Of a DNA stretch of 64,000 nt, positions 1 to 9,602 are shown one piece after another; position 1 is the first letter of the stretch, and the number at the start of each line of letters is the position of its first letter. The notes beneath the pieces were generated by a model that saw only the letters and a list, made by a program, of their open reading frames with translations, searched no databases and was not told the DNA's origin. The stretch comes from Polynucleobacter sp. MG-27-Goln-C1 (GTDB lineage Bacteria > Pseudomonadota > Gammaproteobacteria > Burkholderiales > Burkholderiaceae). A program made the translations under genes and the position numbers. The DNA is taken from NCBI RefSeq assembly GCF_018881905.1, contig NZ_JACVPM010000001.1:310001-374000 (forward strand), in the 5' to 3' direction.

Positions 1-749
1 GCCTTTTCAATCACCATCTCGGCAACTTGCACGTGACGCACAGCTGGCTCATCAAATGTAGAGGCAACGACTTCACCGCGTACAGAGCGCTGCATTTCAG
101 TAACTTCTTCAGGACGCTCATCAACCAACAGCACGATCAAGATCGCATCTGGATTGTTCGCAGAAATCGCATGAGCGATGTGCTGCATCATCACGGTCTT
201 ACCGGATTTAGGTGAAGACACGATCAAGCCACGCTGGCCATAGCCAATCGGGGAGATCATGTCGATGATGCGGCCAGTTAAATTCTCTTCAGCTTTGATG
301 TCGCGCTCTAACTGAATGACGCGATTCGGATGCAAAGGCGTTAAGTTTTCGAACATGATGCGGTTCTTCAAGGCCTCAGGAGCCAAACCGTTGATCTTGT
401 CTACCTTAACCAATGCAAAGTAACGCTCGCCATCTTTAGGGGTGCGAACCTCACCTTCAACGCTGTCACCAGTGTGCAGGTTGAAGCGGCGGATCTGTGC
501 AGGGGAGATATAGATGTCATCCGGAGAGGCCATGTAAGAGGCATCTGGTGAGCGCAAGAAACCAAAGCCATCAGGCAATACTTCCAAAGTACCGTCACCG
601 AAAACAGATTCACCTTCCTTGGCGCGCTTCTTGAGGATGGCAAACATCAACTCTTGTTTGCGCATACGTTGTGTATTTTCAATCTCCAGGCTGGCTGCCA
701 TTTCAAGCAGAGCGGATACGTGGAGTACTTTGAGTTCAGATAATTGCAT
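1..749 (-). CDS. rho: Transcription termination factor Rho (5' part, runs off the left edge)
   Basis: Hexameric RNA-dependent ATPase that terminates transcription. About 249 N-terminal residues are visible, beginning [10 protein letters not shown] at an ATG at 749. In order they show the Rho N-terminal helical domain, the cold-shock-like RNA-binding domain ([11 protein letters not shown] near residue 58) and the start of the ATPase core, with Walker A SPKSGKT near 179-185 and Walker [10 protein letters not shown] near 207. The C-terminal half lies beyond the window. trxA is upstream in the same direction, which is a common thioredoxin-Rho neighbourhood in proteobacteria. A hairpin with a T-run separates the two, so rho probably also has its own promoter within 750-940. 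Identification is secure. Confidence 0.97.
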   Translation of the reverse strand, partial: MQLSELKVLHVSALLEMAASLEIENTQRMRKQELMFAILKKRAKEGESVFGDGTLEVLPDGFGFLRSPDASYMASPDDIYISPAQIRRFNLHTGDSVEGEVRTPKDGERYFALVKVDKINGLAPEALKNRIMFENLTPLHPNRVIQLERDIKAEENLTGRIIDMISPIGYGQRGLIVSSPKSGKTVMMQHIAHAISANNPDAILIVLLVDERPEEVTEMQRSVRGEVVASTFDEPAVRHVQVAEMVIEK

Positions 750-941
750 GTGGTTCTCGGGTGTAGATAAGGATGTAGATGTGTTTTGGGGTATCGCTGT
801 CTAGATGGACATCAGACAGATTGGAAAAACAGAATTTTGGGGAGTTTGCTAAAAAAGAAGGGGAGGGAAAATTGCTGGGAATATTGCCGAAGATCGGGGC
901 ACTGAAAGTGCGTTGAAATAGATACTACACTAAAAACAGCT

Positions 942-972
942 AAAAACCACAGGCTCACCCAGTGAACCTGTG
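942..972 (-). terminator. Intrinsic terminator after trxA
   Basis: On the minus strand a 10-bp stem (plus-strand 948-957 pairing with 963-972, one G-T wobble) is followed by a run of five T. It lies 13 bases past the trxA stop and before rho, so it probably attenuates or ends the trxA transcript. Confidence 0.75.
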
Positions 973-984
973 ATCAAGGACTAT

Positions 985-1311
985 TTACAGATGACTATCA
1001 ATAAATGCAGTCAACTGGGATTTAGCCAAAGCGCCTACTTTTTGAGCAGCAACAGTGCCGTTCTTAAAGAGGATCAATGTTGGGATGCCACGAATGTTGA
1101 ATTGGGCGGGAACGCCTTGGTTCTCATCCACGTTCATCTTCGCGATTTGGATCTTGTCGCCGTATTCACCAGCCAGTTCTTCAAGGATAGGGCCGATCAT
1201 CTTGCAAGGACCACACCACTCAGCCCAGAAGTCGAGGAGAACAGGTTTATCGGACTTGAGAACGTCTTGCTCGAAAGAAGCGTCAGTTACATATTTGATG
1301 CCGGCACTCAT
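985..1311 (-). CDS. trxA: Thioredoxin 1
   Basis: Cytosolic dithiol-disulfide oxidoreductase that reduces ribonucleotide reductase, methionine sulfoxide reductases and other partners. The 108-residue single-domain protein has the classic active site WCGPC (C33 and C36), the cis-proline segment RGIPTL and the usual thioredoxin length. It lies upstream of rho in the same direction, with a terminator-like hairpin between them. The start at 1311 ([10 protein letters not shown]) fits the family. Nothing is unusual. Confidence 0.97.
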   Translation of the reverse strand: MSAGIKYVTDASFEQDVLKSDKPVLLDFWAEWCGPCKMIGPILEELAGEYGDKIQIAKMNVDENQGVPAQFNIRGIPTLILFKNGTVAAQKVGALAKSQLTAFIDSHL

Positions 1312-1430
1312 GAAAATTCCTTAATTAGTCTTATTTAGTTTTATATAGTTATTGCTCTACAACGCTTATATTAGCAATAAGCCACACTTTCTGCCTAAAT
1401 ACTAAAAAACCAGCCCTAGAACCACCCTCA

Positions 1431-4430
1431 ATGCCGCATCCATTCCCAACCCTAAACGAGCAAAAGCAGCAACATGCTTGGGCAATAGCGCCCAATGCCA
1501 GTGCTCTGAAGTCGCTCGCCGAGGGTATCTGGAATTGTGCAAAGCAAACAAACCAGCGCCCCTTAGTGGTGCTAAGTACCGCAGGCCCATTAATGGGGGT
1601 AAGAGCTGCCCTGGAAAAGTATCGACCTAAAGATCTGCCTAGTCACATTGCCTTCCTGCCCCAAGTCATGAGTTTTAACGACTGGCTTGAAGCAGCGCCA
1701 GGCGCCTGGAAGTTCCCCAAGAAGCACACGGATCTAGAGCGTTGGTTATCTGTTTACGCCACTCTGCGCAAACATATGCAATTGCAATCCTGGTTTAAAG
1801 CAGAAACCGAGGCAGGTTCGTGGGGATTGGCCCAAGCCATCATCGCAGCCTGCGATACCTTATCGAACTCTATAGCGCCCAGCCTTCAGCAAGAGCTAAA
1901 TCGATTGATCTCAAATCAAGAAGAGCTTGCTACTCAAAATACGCAATCTTGGATCGAGACCCTGGAGCCATTATTGGATCGCACTATTGGGCAGGCATAT
2001 CCAGTACTTGCAAGAAAAGTAGTGGATCAAGAAGCGCAAGTACTTCTGACATTTTGGAGATACATCACCAGCCCAAGTGATCCCGCATTCAGAAAGCAAT
2101 TTGCTATGGCCGCCTATCTGGAGGCTGCTAAGAAAAATTCTCAAGCAAATGCAAAACTTTTAAATACAAGACCTTTGATTTGGGTAGAGACTGCAGACCC
2201 AACTCCGATTGATAAACGGCTTATTCAGGGATATTTAGCGGACTATGCGCAGTTCGCACCAGCAGTTGAGGTGACGATGAACTGGGAGTCAGTCGCGCTC
2301 TGGACAGAAGCCTTCAATCCCAGCGTCCCTGAAGAGCAAAAGCTGCAAGCTATCCAAGTCAATATTAGCAATGCGCATCCAGAGCATTGGAATCTGATTG
2401 CCGCCAAGCGATTTGAAGAGTTGGCATGGGCAACAGCTAAAACCATTGAGCAGCAGTTAATAGATGGCAAAACCAACATCGCCCTGGTAGCGCAAGATCG
2501 CCTCGTTGCCAGAAGGGCGCGTGCATTACTGGCACGTCTTGGACCATCACTCAAGATTCAAGATGAAACGGGTTGGAAGTTGTCCACCACCAGAGCAGCA
2601 GCAGCGCTCAATAGCTGGCTCGAGTTATTGCGCGCTCCATCTGAGGGGCCGAGTGCAGCTGATCTATTGGAGTTTTTGCAAAACCCATTCTTAGATCTTG
2701 GAAAGTGCCTTAACCCCAACAGTACGCGTGACGCAGAATCTTTAAATGGATTGGTAGCGCAGCTTGAAGATATTTTGATTGCTAGCCAGGCTAAATCTGG
2801 CTGGGAGACTTTCCACATGGCGATTGAGGGATCGGTCACACACGGCTCCGCTGCACCTAATCCACTTTTGCTAGAGCTGCTGCAATCCATTCGTGGTCGT
2901 CTCAATCGTTGGCGTGGAGTCAAAATCAATTGCGCTCTAGCTCATCAATATCTGATGGATGACCTTATTCAAATGGGAATGACTCAGGGCTTAGAAAAAG
3001 ATTCTGCTGGCAAACAATTGCTTGAGCTGCTGGAAACATTTGATTTTGATGTTGAGCATCAGCAAATTTCGATGCGCCTCAATGAATGGCTCAGCCTATT
3101 AAAAACAGTCATTGAAGAATCTTCATATGAAGAGAAGGGCGTTAGTGCTGCAGCTAGCCTGAGCATCTTGCCGTTGAGTTCTACCCGCTTTAGAGAATTT
3201 GAATCTGTGGTCATGGTGGGTTGTGATGAACAGCAACTTCCTGCATTTTCTGAGCCGCCATTATTTTTCTCGGATGCTTTAAATCGACTCTTGGGTGGAT
3301 CCAGCATTGAGGCTCAGTTTATTCAGCAGGCGCGAGATCTCTCTCAACTGCTCATCTCGTTCCCCAGCGTTGATCTCCTTTGGCAAAGTAAGAGCAAGAG
3401 TGGGGAGCCGCTGAGGCCTTCGGCATGGATTCAGAGGCTCCAAATTGATTTGCCGAATTGGCAGGCGCAAAATGCCAGTACATTATTTGCGCCTCGCAGT
3501 GGAACTTCGGCTCCATCCCAAATGGCGATCGCAACATTGGATTCAGATTTACCAATGCCAGTCTCGATGAGTCCGAGTGCTTACAAAGCATTACGTGACT
3601 GTCCATATCGCTACTACGTGCGCAGTTTGCTAGGTCTACGTAAGCTCAAAGGCTTTGAAGAGGGCTTTGATGCCTCGCTAGCTGGACAAACTTTGCATAA
3701 GATCTTGCGTAATTTCTATCACGCTATGAAAAGCGAGGCGCAAAAATCTGCCTCACCAATCACCATTGATCCAGAACTGCGCCGAGCTTGGATGCAAGAT
3801 CAGTTAACGCTGATTTCAGAACAGGTCTTCAAGCGCTTAATTGAAGGTGATGCCAGAGTTTTGGGTGTCTTGAGAGATTGGCAAAAGCAAATCCCAAGTT
3901 TTATTCAGTGGCAGTTAGATCGTGAGGCTCAAGGTTGGCAGTTCTACGACGCTGAAGTAAAGGTCGGCTTTGATCTGCCATTCACTGATGTAGATGGAAA
4001 TGAGCGTCACATTCGTATAGAGGGTTATGCGGACCGCTTTGATGTGAGCACCCATGACCCTAAGGCTGCAGCAGTGATTGACTATAAGAACCAGAGTCTC
4101 ACTAAAGTTGAGTGGCGATCCGAGGTGGTTCTGGATGATCCGCAGCTATTAATCTATGCCAGAGCTTCTAATGAGAGCAAGAAGATCCCTGGGCGCGTAG
4201 TGAATGCAGCTGAGTGGGTTGCTTTAAAGGCCGATGTAAAAAAAGGTGGGGATGAAGCTGAGCGTTCTGTAGTCATTTCAGAAATGCCAGAACTCATGCA
4301 AGAATTTTCTGAGCAAATCACTGAGGATGTGCAATCTCTCTGGTCCGGAAAGCCGCTCAAAGCATTCGCACCGGATAGCGTTTGCCAGTATTGCGAAGCT
4401 AGGGGTATTTGCAGAAAGGGGATGTGGTGA
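1431..4430 (+). CDS. AddB-like PD-(D/E)XK nuclease, partner of the downstream helicase
   Basis: Predicted nuclease subunit of an AddAB-type double-strand-break resection complex (999 residues). The C-terminal part carries the RecB-family nuclease motif VIDYKNQ. An apparent iron-sulfur cluster is formed by C724 (RDCPYRYYV) with C985, C988 and C994 (pattern C-x2-C-x5-C at the extreme C-terminus), the arrangement known for AddB. I see no P-loop GKT/GKS near the N-terminus, so it is probably not an active helicase, as in other proteobacterial AddB-like proteins. Its stop overlaps the start of the AddA-like gene by four bases (GTGA), supporting a stoichiometric pair. The complex should load RecA at Chi-like sites, although the Chi sequence is unknown here. 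Confidence 0.88.
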   Translation: MPHPFPTLNEQKQQHAWAIAPNASALKSLAEGIWNCAKQTNQRPLVVLSTAGPLMGVRAALEKYRPKDLPSHIAFLPQVMSFNDWLEAAPGAWKFPKKHTDLERWLSVYATLRKHMQLQSWFKAETEAGSWGLAQAIIAACDTLSNSIAPSLQQELNRLISNQEELATQNTQSWIETLEPLLDRTIGQAYPVLARKVVDQEAQVLLTFWRYITSPSDPAFRKQFAMAAYLEAAKKNSQANAKLLNTRPLIWVETADPTPIDKRLIQGYLADYAQFAPAVEVTMNWESVALWTEAFNPSVPEEQKLQAIQVNISNAHPEHWNLIAAKRFEELAWATAKTIEQQLIDGKTNIALVAQDRLVARRARALLARLGPSLKIQDETGWKLSTTRAAAALNSWLELLRAPSEGPSAADLLEFLQNPFLDLGKCLNPNSTRDAESLNGLVAQLEDILIASQAKSGWETFHMAIEGSVTHGSAAPNPLLLELLQSIRGRLNRWRGVKINCALAHQYLMDDLIQMGMTQGLEKDSAGKQLLELLETFDFDVEHQQISMRLNEWLSLLKTVIEESSYEEKGVSAAASLSILPLSSTRFREFESVVMVGCDEQQLPAFSEPPLFFSDALNRLLGGSSIEAQFIQQARDLSQLLISFPSVDLLWQSKSKSGEPLRPSAWIQRLQIDLPNWQAQNASTLFAPRSGTSAPSQMAIATLDSDLPMPVSMSPSAYKALRDCPYRYYVRSLLGLRKLKGFEEGFDASLAGQTLHKILRNFYHAMKSEAQKSASPITIDPELRRAWMQDQLTLISEQVFKRLIEGDARVLGVLRDWQKQIPSFIQWQLDREAQGWQFYDAEVKVGFDLPFTDVDGNERHIRIEGYADRFDVSTHDPKAAAVIDYKNQSLTKVEWRSEVVLDDPQLLIYARASNESKKIPGRVVNAAEWVALKADVKKGGDEAERSVVISEMPELMQEFSEQITEDVQSLWSGKPLKAFAPDSVCQYCEARGICRKGMW

Positions 4431-7400
4431 GTAAGTCTACGTTCCCAGTTGATGTTGCTTGCGATCCCAATCGTTCAGTGATCGTGTCCGCTTGCGCAGG
4501 CAGCGGCAAGACTTGGTTGTTAGTCACTCGTATGACTCGCCTACTTTTAGCTGGTGCCAAGCCTCAAGAGATCCTCGCGCTCACCTTTACCCGTAAAGCA
4601 GCGCAAGAGATGCGTGATCGACTTTATCGCCTGCTAGAGGAATTTTCACAATCGAGCGATGAGCAACTGATTGGGCATTTAACTGAGCGTGGCCTGAGTG
4701 CTGATGAGGCGAAAGCATTGTTGCCTACTGCCAAGTCCCTTTATGCCAAAGTTCTGGCAAGCCCGCAAGGCATTGTGATTGATACCTTCCACGGTTGGTT
4801 TGGCAGGCTTTTAGGTGCAGCGCCAATCTCAACTGGCATACAGCCGGGCTTTAGTTTGCGCGAAGATGCAAAGCGTTTGCAAGATGAGTGCCTAGATGAC
4901 TGGTGGGGCAATTTACCCGAAGGTATTCAGGCGCATTACGACACCTTGTTAAAGGCACTTGGTGCAAGTGAAACTCAGAAGTTCCTGATGAGTAATTACA
5001 GTCTCTTTAAGCAAAGAGGGGCTTGGACATTCTTCTCGCAAGCATGCAAAGCCCATGGCACTTCTCCTATTGAGAAACTCACAGCTGATTTGCCTAGACT
5101 GAAGATTGACAATCCACTGAATGCAATGTGGAATGCCATCAACGCAAAAGCAGATTTAGAGTTTCTACATCGTTGCTTTAGTAATAGCAGCGCTACAGAA
5201 ATGGCCTATGCGCCGATTATTCAAGCCGCCATCAATCTCAAGGTTAGTGGTGGGGATGTGATGGAGATCGTTGCGGTATTGCAGTCCGTATTTTTGACCC
5301 AAGACGACACCAATCGCACCTCGAATGACAAAGCCGCAGGCGACCTCAAGAAACATCTCAAAAAAGAGGGTGAGCTAGATCGCGAACTAGAGCATGTCAC
5401 TTATAAACAAGCTTGGGCAACGGCTTTCTTGGAATTTGTTGCCTGGAATAAAGAGCAAGAAGCCTTTGCGCTAAATGAAGCTTGGTTTGCCATGAGCGCC
5501 GCAATGATGGATCACGTTAGTGCGACCAAAGAATCGATGCGTGTACGCGACTTTGATGATCTGGAGATCGGTGTCGGTCAGTTAATGGCGGACTCCGCTA
5601 ATGCAGCCTACTTACAGTCGAGGCTAGATGCAAAGTACAAACATATTCTGGTAGATGAGTTCCAGGACACTAATCCCTTGCAGTGGCAGATTCTGCGGGC
5701 ATGGCTAGAAGGCTACGGTCAGGATGAATCTAAGCCTACCGTCTTTATCGTAGGAGATCCTAAGCAATCGATTTACCGATTCCGCCGCGCTGACCCTAGA
5801 TTGTTTAATGATGCGCAGGCTTTCTTAGTAAAAGAAATGAATGCAGCCGCATTAAATCAAAATACTACCCGCCGTAATGCGCCAAAAATTAACGAAGCAG
5901 TAAATCAGATCTTTGGCACTGAGCAATTGCCGGTGTCATATCCATTTACCGCCCAAAACACTTTGTGGAAAGCGCCCGCAGGAAGTGTTGCGGATGCATC
6001 GTATTCAAGCGAAGGTGAAGCCTATTTATTGCCTTTAGTGAAATACGAAGCCGAAGAGTTGGAACAAAGAGCCGGCAATGCCTTTGAAGAGGCGATTGTG
6101 GATGCTCGACAAACTGCTGATATCACTCAGCGCTACGTTGAGGGCCAGCAGGTCAGCGCATTAATACAGAACCTCATCCAGACGCGCCCTGTAGTTGATC
6201 GCGTCAATGGTAAAGAAGTCTGGCGCAAGGCTAGAGAGAGTGATTTTTTATTATTGGTGAAGCGCCGCAAGTACCTCCCACAATTTGAGCGCGCTCTGCG
6301 TGAGGCAGGTTTAGCATTCGAGAGCTCAAGACTGGGTGGATTACTCAATACTCTAGAGGTTGACGATCTTATTGCGCTCTTAACGATCTTGGTAACGCCG
6401 CGCCACGATTTGCCACTCGCGCAGGTGTTAAGAAGCCCGATCTTTGCGTTCACCGAAAGCCAAATGCAAGCCCTCACCAAGGCAATGGCATCGAATCAAT
6501 ATCGCTCTTGGTGGGATGCTTTGCAAGATAGTCCAGATGCAGGCTTGATACAGGCGGCGCGTTATTTAGAGCATTGGCGCGTGCTAGGTGAGCGCTTGCC
6601 AGTACATGATTTGCTCGACCGCATTTATCAAGAAAGTGATTTACGTATTAAATACGCGAGCGCTTCTCAAGAGATTGCCCGCGCACAAGTCTTAGCAAAT
6701 CTCGATGCCTTCCTTGAGTTAGCACTCAATCAGGATGGTGGCCGTTACCCAAGTTTGGGTCGCTTTATTGAGGAGATCAACACCATCCGCCGCGGCGACG
6801 ATGATGAAACTCCGGATGAGGGTGATGTTGAAGCGGAAGCAGATCTTGTTGAGCTCGATGAAGAGAGCGAGTTATCTGAGGAAGATAAAAATAAGCGCGT
6901 TCGCATGATGACGATTCATGGGGCAAAGGGCCTGGAGTCACCATTTGTCATCATGCTGGACGCTAACCACACTGAAGGCAAGGCAGATCATCGCGGTGTC
7001 TTATTGGATTGGCCGCCCGAGAGCGAAAGTCCTAGTCATTTGTCGATGTACACCTCGGCCACCTTAACCAATCCCCGCAGTGAAGTACGTGAACGGGAAT
7101 TGCTCATAGCTAAGAATGAGAACTGGAATCTGCTGTACGTTGCAATGACCAGAGCAAAGCAGGGGCTTTGGATTAGCGGTGTGGCAAAAGCATCCACTGC
7201 AAAAAATCCTATAGGTCTAGATGAGAAGTCTTGGTATGGCAGAGCGATGCTAGGCCAATTAAACATTCTTGAAGATCAACCCGCACCAATAAAAAACCAA
7301 ATTCCAACTCCAACAGGTCAGAAGACAGTCAATTCAAGCAATTTCATGATGGATGACTTTGAGGTTTCCTGGGGTGCCGCTAAAGCGAGTTATGAGCAGC

Positions 7401-7933
7401 TGCTCAAAGATATTGAAAGTGGTGTGACACTTGAAGTCTTCCAGGATGATGACGGCGCACCAGATAACTCCAAAATATTGGAAGAGGGCGTGCATTTTCA
7501 CCGCCTACTAGAGCACCTCACCCATCAAACCGGGGCAACAGCTCCGGAATCCATGAGCGCAGATCAAATAGCTCGCTGGCTTGGTATTAGTAATGAGTTA
7601 GCAAGCAAAGCGCTAGACCAGGCGACGACTGTTCTTAATGCAAAAGCGCTCCAGCAGTACCTCACAGCAAATCAGTGGGTACAGGCCTGGAATGAGATTG
7701 ATGTTTTAAGTCTGGACGGCAGAAGCTTCCGCCTGGATCGCTTAGTAGAGTTTGAGGATCACTTGGTTATTCTCGATTACAAGCTCACCATTCCTGAGGA
7801 GGGTAGCGAAGCCCACAATAAATACCGTGCACAGCTCAATAACTATAAACAAGAGCTAGCCAGAATACGTCCGGATAAGCCTGCTAAGACCTTCTTAATC
7901 TCTTCAAAGGGTGAGATTCGAGAGGTGGTCTAA
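4427..7933 (+). CDS. AddA-like UvrD-family helicase/nuclease
   Basis: Superfamily 1 DNA helicase with a C-terminal nuclease, the motor subunit of an AddAB-like recombination complex. Helicase motifs in order: motif I SACAGSGKTWLL near the N-terminus, motif II VDEFQDTNP, motif III VGDPKQSIYRFRRAD, motif V MTIHGAKGLE and motif VI LLYVAMTRAKQ. The C-terminal PD-(D/E)XK nuclease shows RLDRLVEF followed by VILDYKL. I place the start at GTG 4427 (about 1168 residues): it overlaps the upstream stop as GTGA and follows a purine-rich AGAAAGGGGA. An upstream in-frame TTG at 4409 is possible but less likely. A strongly acidic linker (about 6800-6890) precedes motif V. Confidence 0.9.
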   Translation: MSKSTFPVDVACDPNRSVIVSACAGSGKTWLLVTRMTRLLLAGAKPQEILALTFTRKAAQEMRDRLYRLLEEFSQSSDEQLIGHLTERGLSADEAKALLPTAKSLYAKVLASPQGIVIDTFHGWFGRLLGAAPISTGIQPGFSLREDAKRLQDECLDDWWGNLPEGIQAHYDTLLKALGASETQKFLMSNYSLFKQRGAWTFFSQACKAHGTSPIEKLTADLPRLKIDNPLNAMWNAINAKADLEFLHRCFSNSSATEMAYAPIIQAAINLKVSGGDVMEIVAVLQSVFLTQDDTNRTSNDKAAGDLKKHLKKEGELDRELEHVTYKQAWATAFLEFVAWNKEQEAFALNEAWFAMSAAMMDHVSATKESMRVRDFDDLEIGVGQLMADSANAAYLQSRLDAKYKHILVDEFQDTNPLQWQILRAWLEGYGQDESKPTVFIVGDPKQSIYRFRRADPRLFNDAQAFLVKEMNAAALNQNTTRRNAPKINEAVNQIFGTEQLPVSYPFTAQNTLWKAPAGSVADASYSSEGEAYLLPLVKYEAEELEQRAGNAFEEAIVDARQTADITQRYVEGQQVSALIQNLIQTRPVVDRVNGKEVWRKARESDFLLLVKRRKYLPQFERALREAGLAFESSRLGGLLNTLEVDDLIALLTILVTPRHDLPLAQVLRSPIFAFTESQMQALTKAMASNQYRSWWDALQDSPDAGLIQAARYLEHWRVLGERLPVHDLLDRIYQESDLRIKYASASQEIARAQVLANLDAFLELALNQDGGRYPSLGRFIEEINTIRRGDDDETPDEGDVEAEADLVELDEESELSEEDKNKRVRMMTIHGAKGLESPFVIMLDANHTEGKADHRGVLLDWPPESESPSHLSMYTSATLTNPRSEVRERELLIAKNENWNLLYVAMTRAKQGLWISGVAKASTAKNPIGLDEKSWYGRAMLGQLNILEDQPAPIKNQIPTPTGQKTVNSSNFMMDDFEVSWGAAKASYEQLLKDIESGVTLEVFQDDDGAPDNSKILEEGVHFHRLLEHLTHQTGATAPESMSADQIARWLGISNELASKALDQATTVLNAKALQQYLTANQWVQAWNEIDVLSLDGRSFRLDRLVEFEDHLVILDYKLTIPEEGSEAHNKYRAQLNNYKQELARIRPDKPAKTFLISSKGEIREVV

Positions 7934-7941
7934 GAATTCTC

Positions 7942-8289
7942 TTAGGCAGCAATTTTGAGTTTGCTGGAAATTAAATTGCCTTTGATGATTTTTTTCTCAA
8001 CAGCTGATATGGATTTAGCTTCTTTTTTAATTTCACCCAGCACCTGATTGATGAACGTTTGCCACCCTTCGCCTTTAGATTTATAAAAATCTAAAACATC
8101 CTTATCGATCCTCAGGGTAACCTGCTCTTTGCTTCCACTGCCTAAGGGCCTACCGCGACCGCGAACCATAGTGGGTCTGGCTTTCTCCCACTCTTCATCG
8201 GTGAACGGGATAGAGTCTGGGTCTGCCATTGCGGCTTTGGTGATTGCGGCATCTTCTGCGGCGCTATGTCTAATTAGTTTTTTCTTCAT
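7942..8289 (-). CDS. brnA: BrnA-family antitoxin
   Basis: Antitoxin and DNA-binding autorepressor of a type II BrnT/BrnA module. The 115-residue protein has the BrnA segment PFTDEEWEKARP followed by a C-terminal ribbon-helix-helix region (QVTLRIDKDVLDFYKSKGEGWQ split around residues 60-80) that binds the operator. It overlaps the 3' end of brnT by 20 bases, so the two are co-translated with the toxin first. The basic tail after the RHH is longer than in many BrnA proteins. It converges on the addA-like gene with only 8 bases between the stops. Confidence 0.88.
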   Translation of the reverse strand: MKKKLIRHSAAEDAAITKAAMADPDSIPFTDEEWEKARPTMVRGRGRPLGSGSKEQVTLRIDKDVLDFYKSKGEGWQTFINQVLGEIKKEAKSISAVEKKIIKGNLISSKLKIAA

Positions 8290-8542
8290 AGGTATTCATC
8301 TCGCGGTTATTTGCTCTTCTTAAGCTGATCATTCTCACGCTCGTTTTTAGCTCAACATAAACTACACAATGCAGGCGTTTATTAATTAGGGCCAACGCTA
8401 CACGCCTTTCCTCGCCATAATCTTTTCTGTGATCAACCCAGCTAATAGCTGAGTCCCAATCAATAAGTTCCGCCTCGGAGAGTGACAAACCATGTTTCGT
8501 AATATTGGAATCATTTTTAGCCGAATCATAAGATAATTTCAT
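8270..8542 (-). CDS. brnT: BrnT-family ribonuclease toxin
   Basis: RelE-fold ribonuclease toxin of the BrnTA module (90 residues). Family landmarks are visible: KNDSNITKHGLS near the N-terminus, the D-x-R-x-DYGEERRVAL segment in the middle and the C-terminal RMISLRRANNRE, which carries conserved catalytic and fold residues. It is first in a two-gene leftward operon with brnA, the normal order, and the complex is expected to repress its own promoter upstream of 8542. No truncation is apparent, so the toxin is probably intact. Confidence 0.88.
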   Translation of the reverse strand: MKLSYDSAKNDSNITKHGLSLSEAELIDWDSAISWVDHRKDYGEERRVALALINKRLHCVVYVELKTSVRMISLRRANNREMNTYEEKTN

Positions 8543-8736
8543 CGGAAATATTGTAGTTACGTTAAATCATATCAGCAATGAATTTATATGGCTACAAAAA
8601 TTAAGGGCATTCAAGTCTTAAAGAAGTGGTGCGCCCCTTGAAATCCAATCTAAAGACCCTATATAAGTAGGGAATAGCAAAAATCCCCAAACTAGGGATA
8701 ATGAAATTCACACGAAACATCCTACAAGGGGTCCTG

Positions 8737-9564
8737 ATGAAAATTCGTAAAGTAATTAATGTATTCGTTGGCGTATTTACGGCAGCGCTACTGTTAACTA
8801 GCAACGCAGCATTTGCCGAGGCAACTTTGCCTGAGGTATATCAAGCTGTGCAATCTGGGCAGATGGCTAAAGCTGATGCCATGATGCAAGAGGTTCTGCA
8901 AAACCATCCTAATAGCGCTAAAGCACACTACGTAGCTTCTGAGCTTTACCTTAAAGAGGGTAAGTTAGAAGCGGCGCGCAATCATTTCATCAAAGCGCAA
9001 AACTTGGCGCCTGGTTTACCGTTTGCCCAACCTGAGTCTGTACAAAAACTTCAGATGCAATTAGCTAGCACTCAAGTTGCGCCTGCTGCCAGTCAGACAT
9101 CCATTTTTAGTAATCCACTCTTTTGGGGCCTGATTGCCATCTTGGTGATTGGCGTCATGATTGTGATGAGACGTCGTAAGGCAGAAGCAGTGCAAGTCTA
9201 CAACGCACCAAGCGCTGGTTATCCTGGTACTCCAGGTGGCCCAACTGGCTATCCCGGTGGTCCTGGCGGTCCTGGTTACCCTGGAGCACCAGCAGGTGGC
9301 ATGGGTAGCGGTTTGATGGGCAGTCTGGCAACTGGTGCCGCATTAGGCGCCGGTATGTATGCTGGTCAAGCGCTAGCAAGCAATCTTATGGGTGGTCACG
9401 ATAACGGCCATTCCAATGCCGGCTCTAACCCTAACTTGAATCAGGTTAGTGGCCCAGCATCTTTAGATCCAAACTTTGGCGTACGTGATGCCAGCTCTTG
9501 GGATGATGGTGGCGCTAGTTCATGGGATGACAGTGGTGGTGGCGATTTCATGAGCGATGTTTAA
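8737..9564 (+). CDS. TPR-containing exported membrane protein with Pro-Gly and Trp-Asp repeats
   Basis: Function unknown. From ATG 8737 (275 residues) the protein shows a signal peptide ending near AAFA, about two tetratricopeptide helices (residues about 25-85), a transmembrane segment (FWGLIAILVIGVMIVM) followed by RRRK, a Pro-Gly-rich stretch (repeated YPG/GGP), a glycine-zipper-like region, and an acidic tail with a twice-repeated SSWDD motif. I prefer 8737 over an upstream ATG at 8701 because CAAGGGG lies just before it and a clean signal peptide begins there. Low-complexity Gly tails of this kind occur in other Burkholderiales TPR proteins. A role in envelope assembly is only a guess. 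Confidence 0.7.
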   Translation: MKIRKVINVFVGVFTAALLLTSNAAFAEATLPEVYQAVQSGQMAKADAMMQEVLQNHPNSAKAHYVASELYLKEGKLEAARNHFIKAQNLAPGLPFAQPESVQKLQMQLASTQVAPAASQTSIFSNPLFWGLIAILVIGVMIVMRRRKAEAVQVYNAPSAGYPGTPGGPTGYPGGPGGPGYPGAPAGGMGSGLMGSLATGAALGAGMYAGQALASNLMGGHDNGHSNAGSNPNLNQVSGPASLDPNFGVRDASSWDDGGASSWDDSGGGDFMSDV

Positions 9565-9602
9565 TTCGCTCTCAGTCCAGTAATTTATACAAGAAAGTAT
9601 TT

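Noticed and set aside
401..804. Open frames of 60-80 codons opposite and alongside rho
   Set aside because: They overlap the clear Rho reading frame on the other strand, have no ribosome site and resemble no protein.
970..1338. A 122-codon plus-strand ORF covering trxA
   Set aside because: It is the antisense shadow of thioredoxin, whose active site and length are unmistakable.
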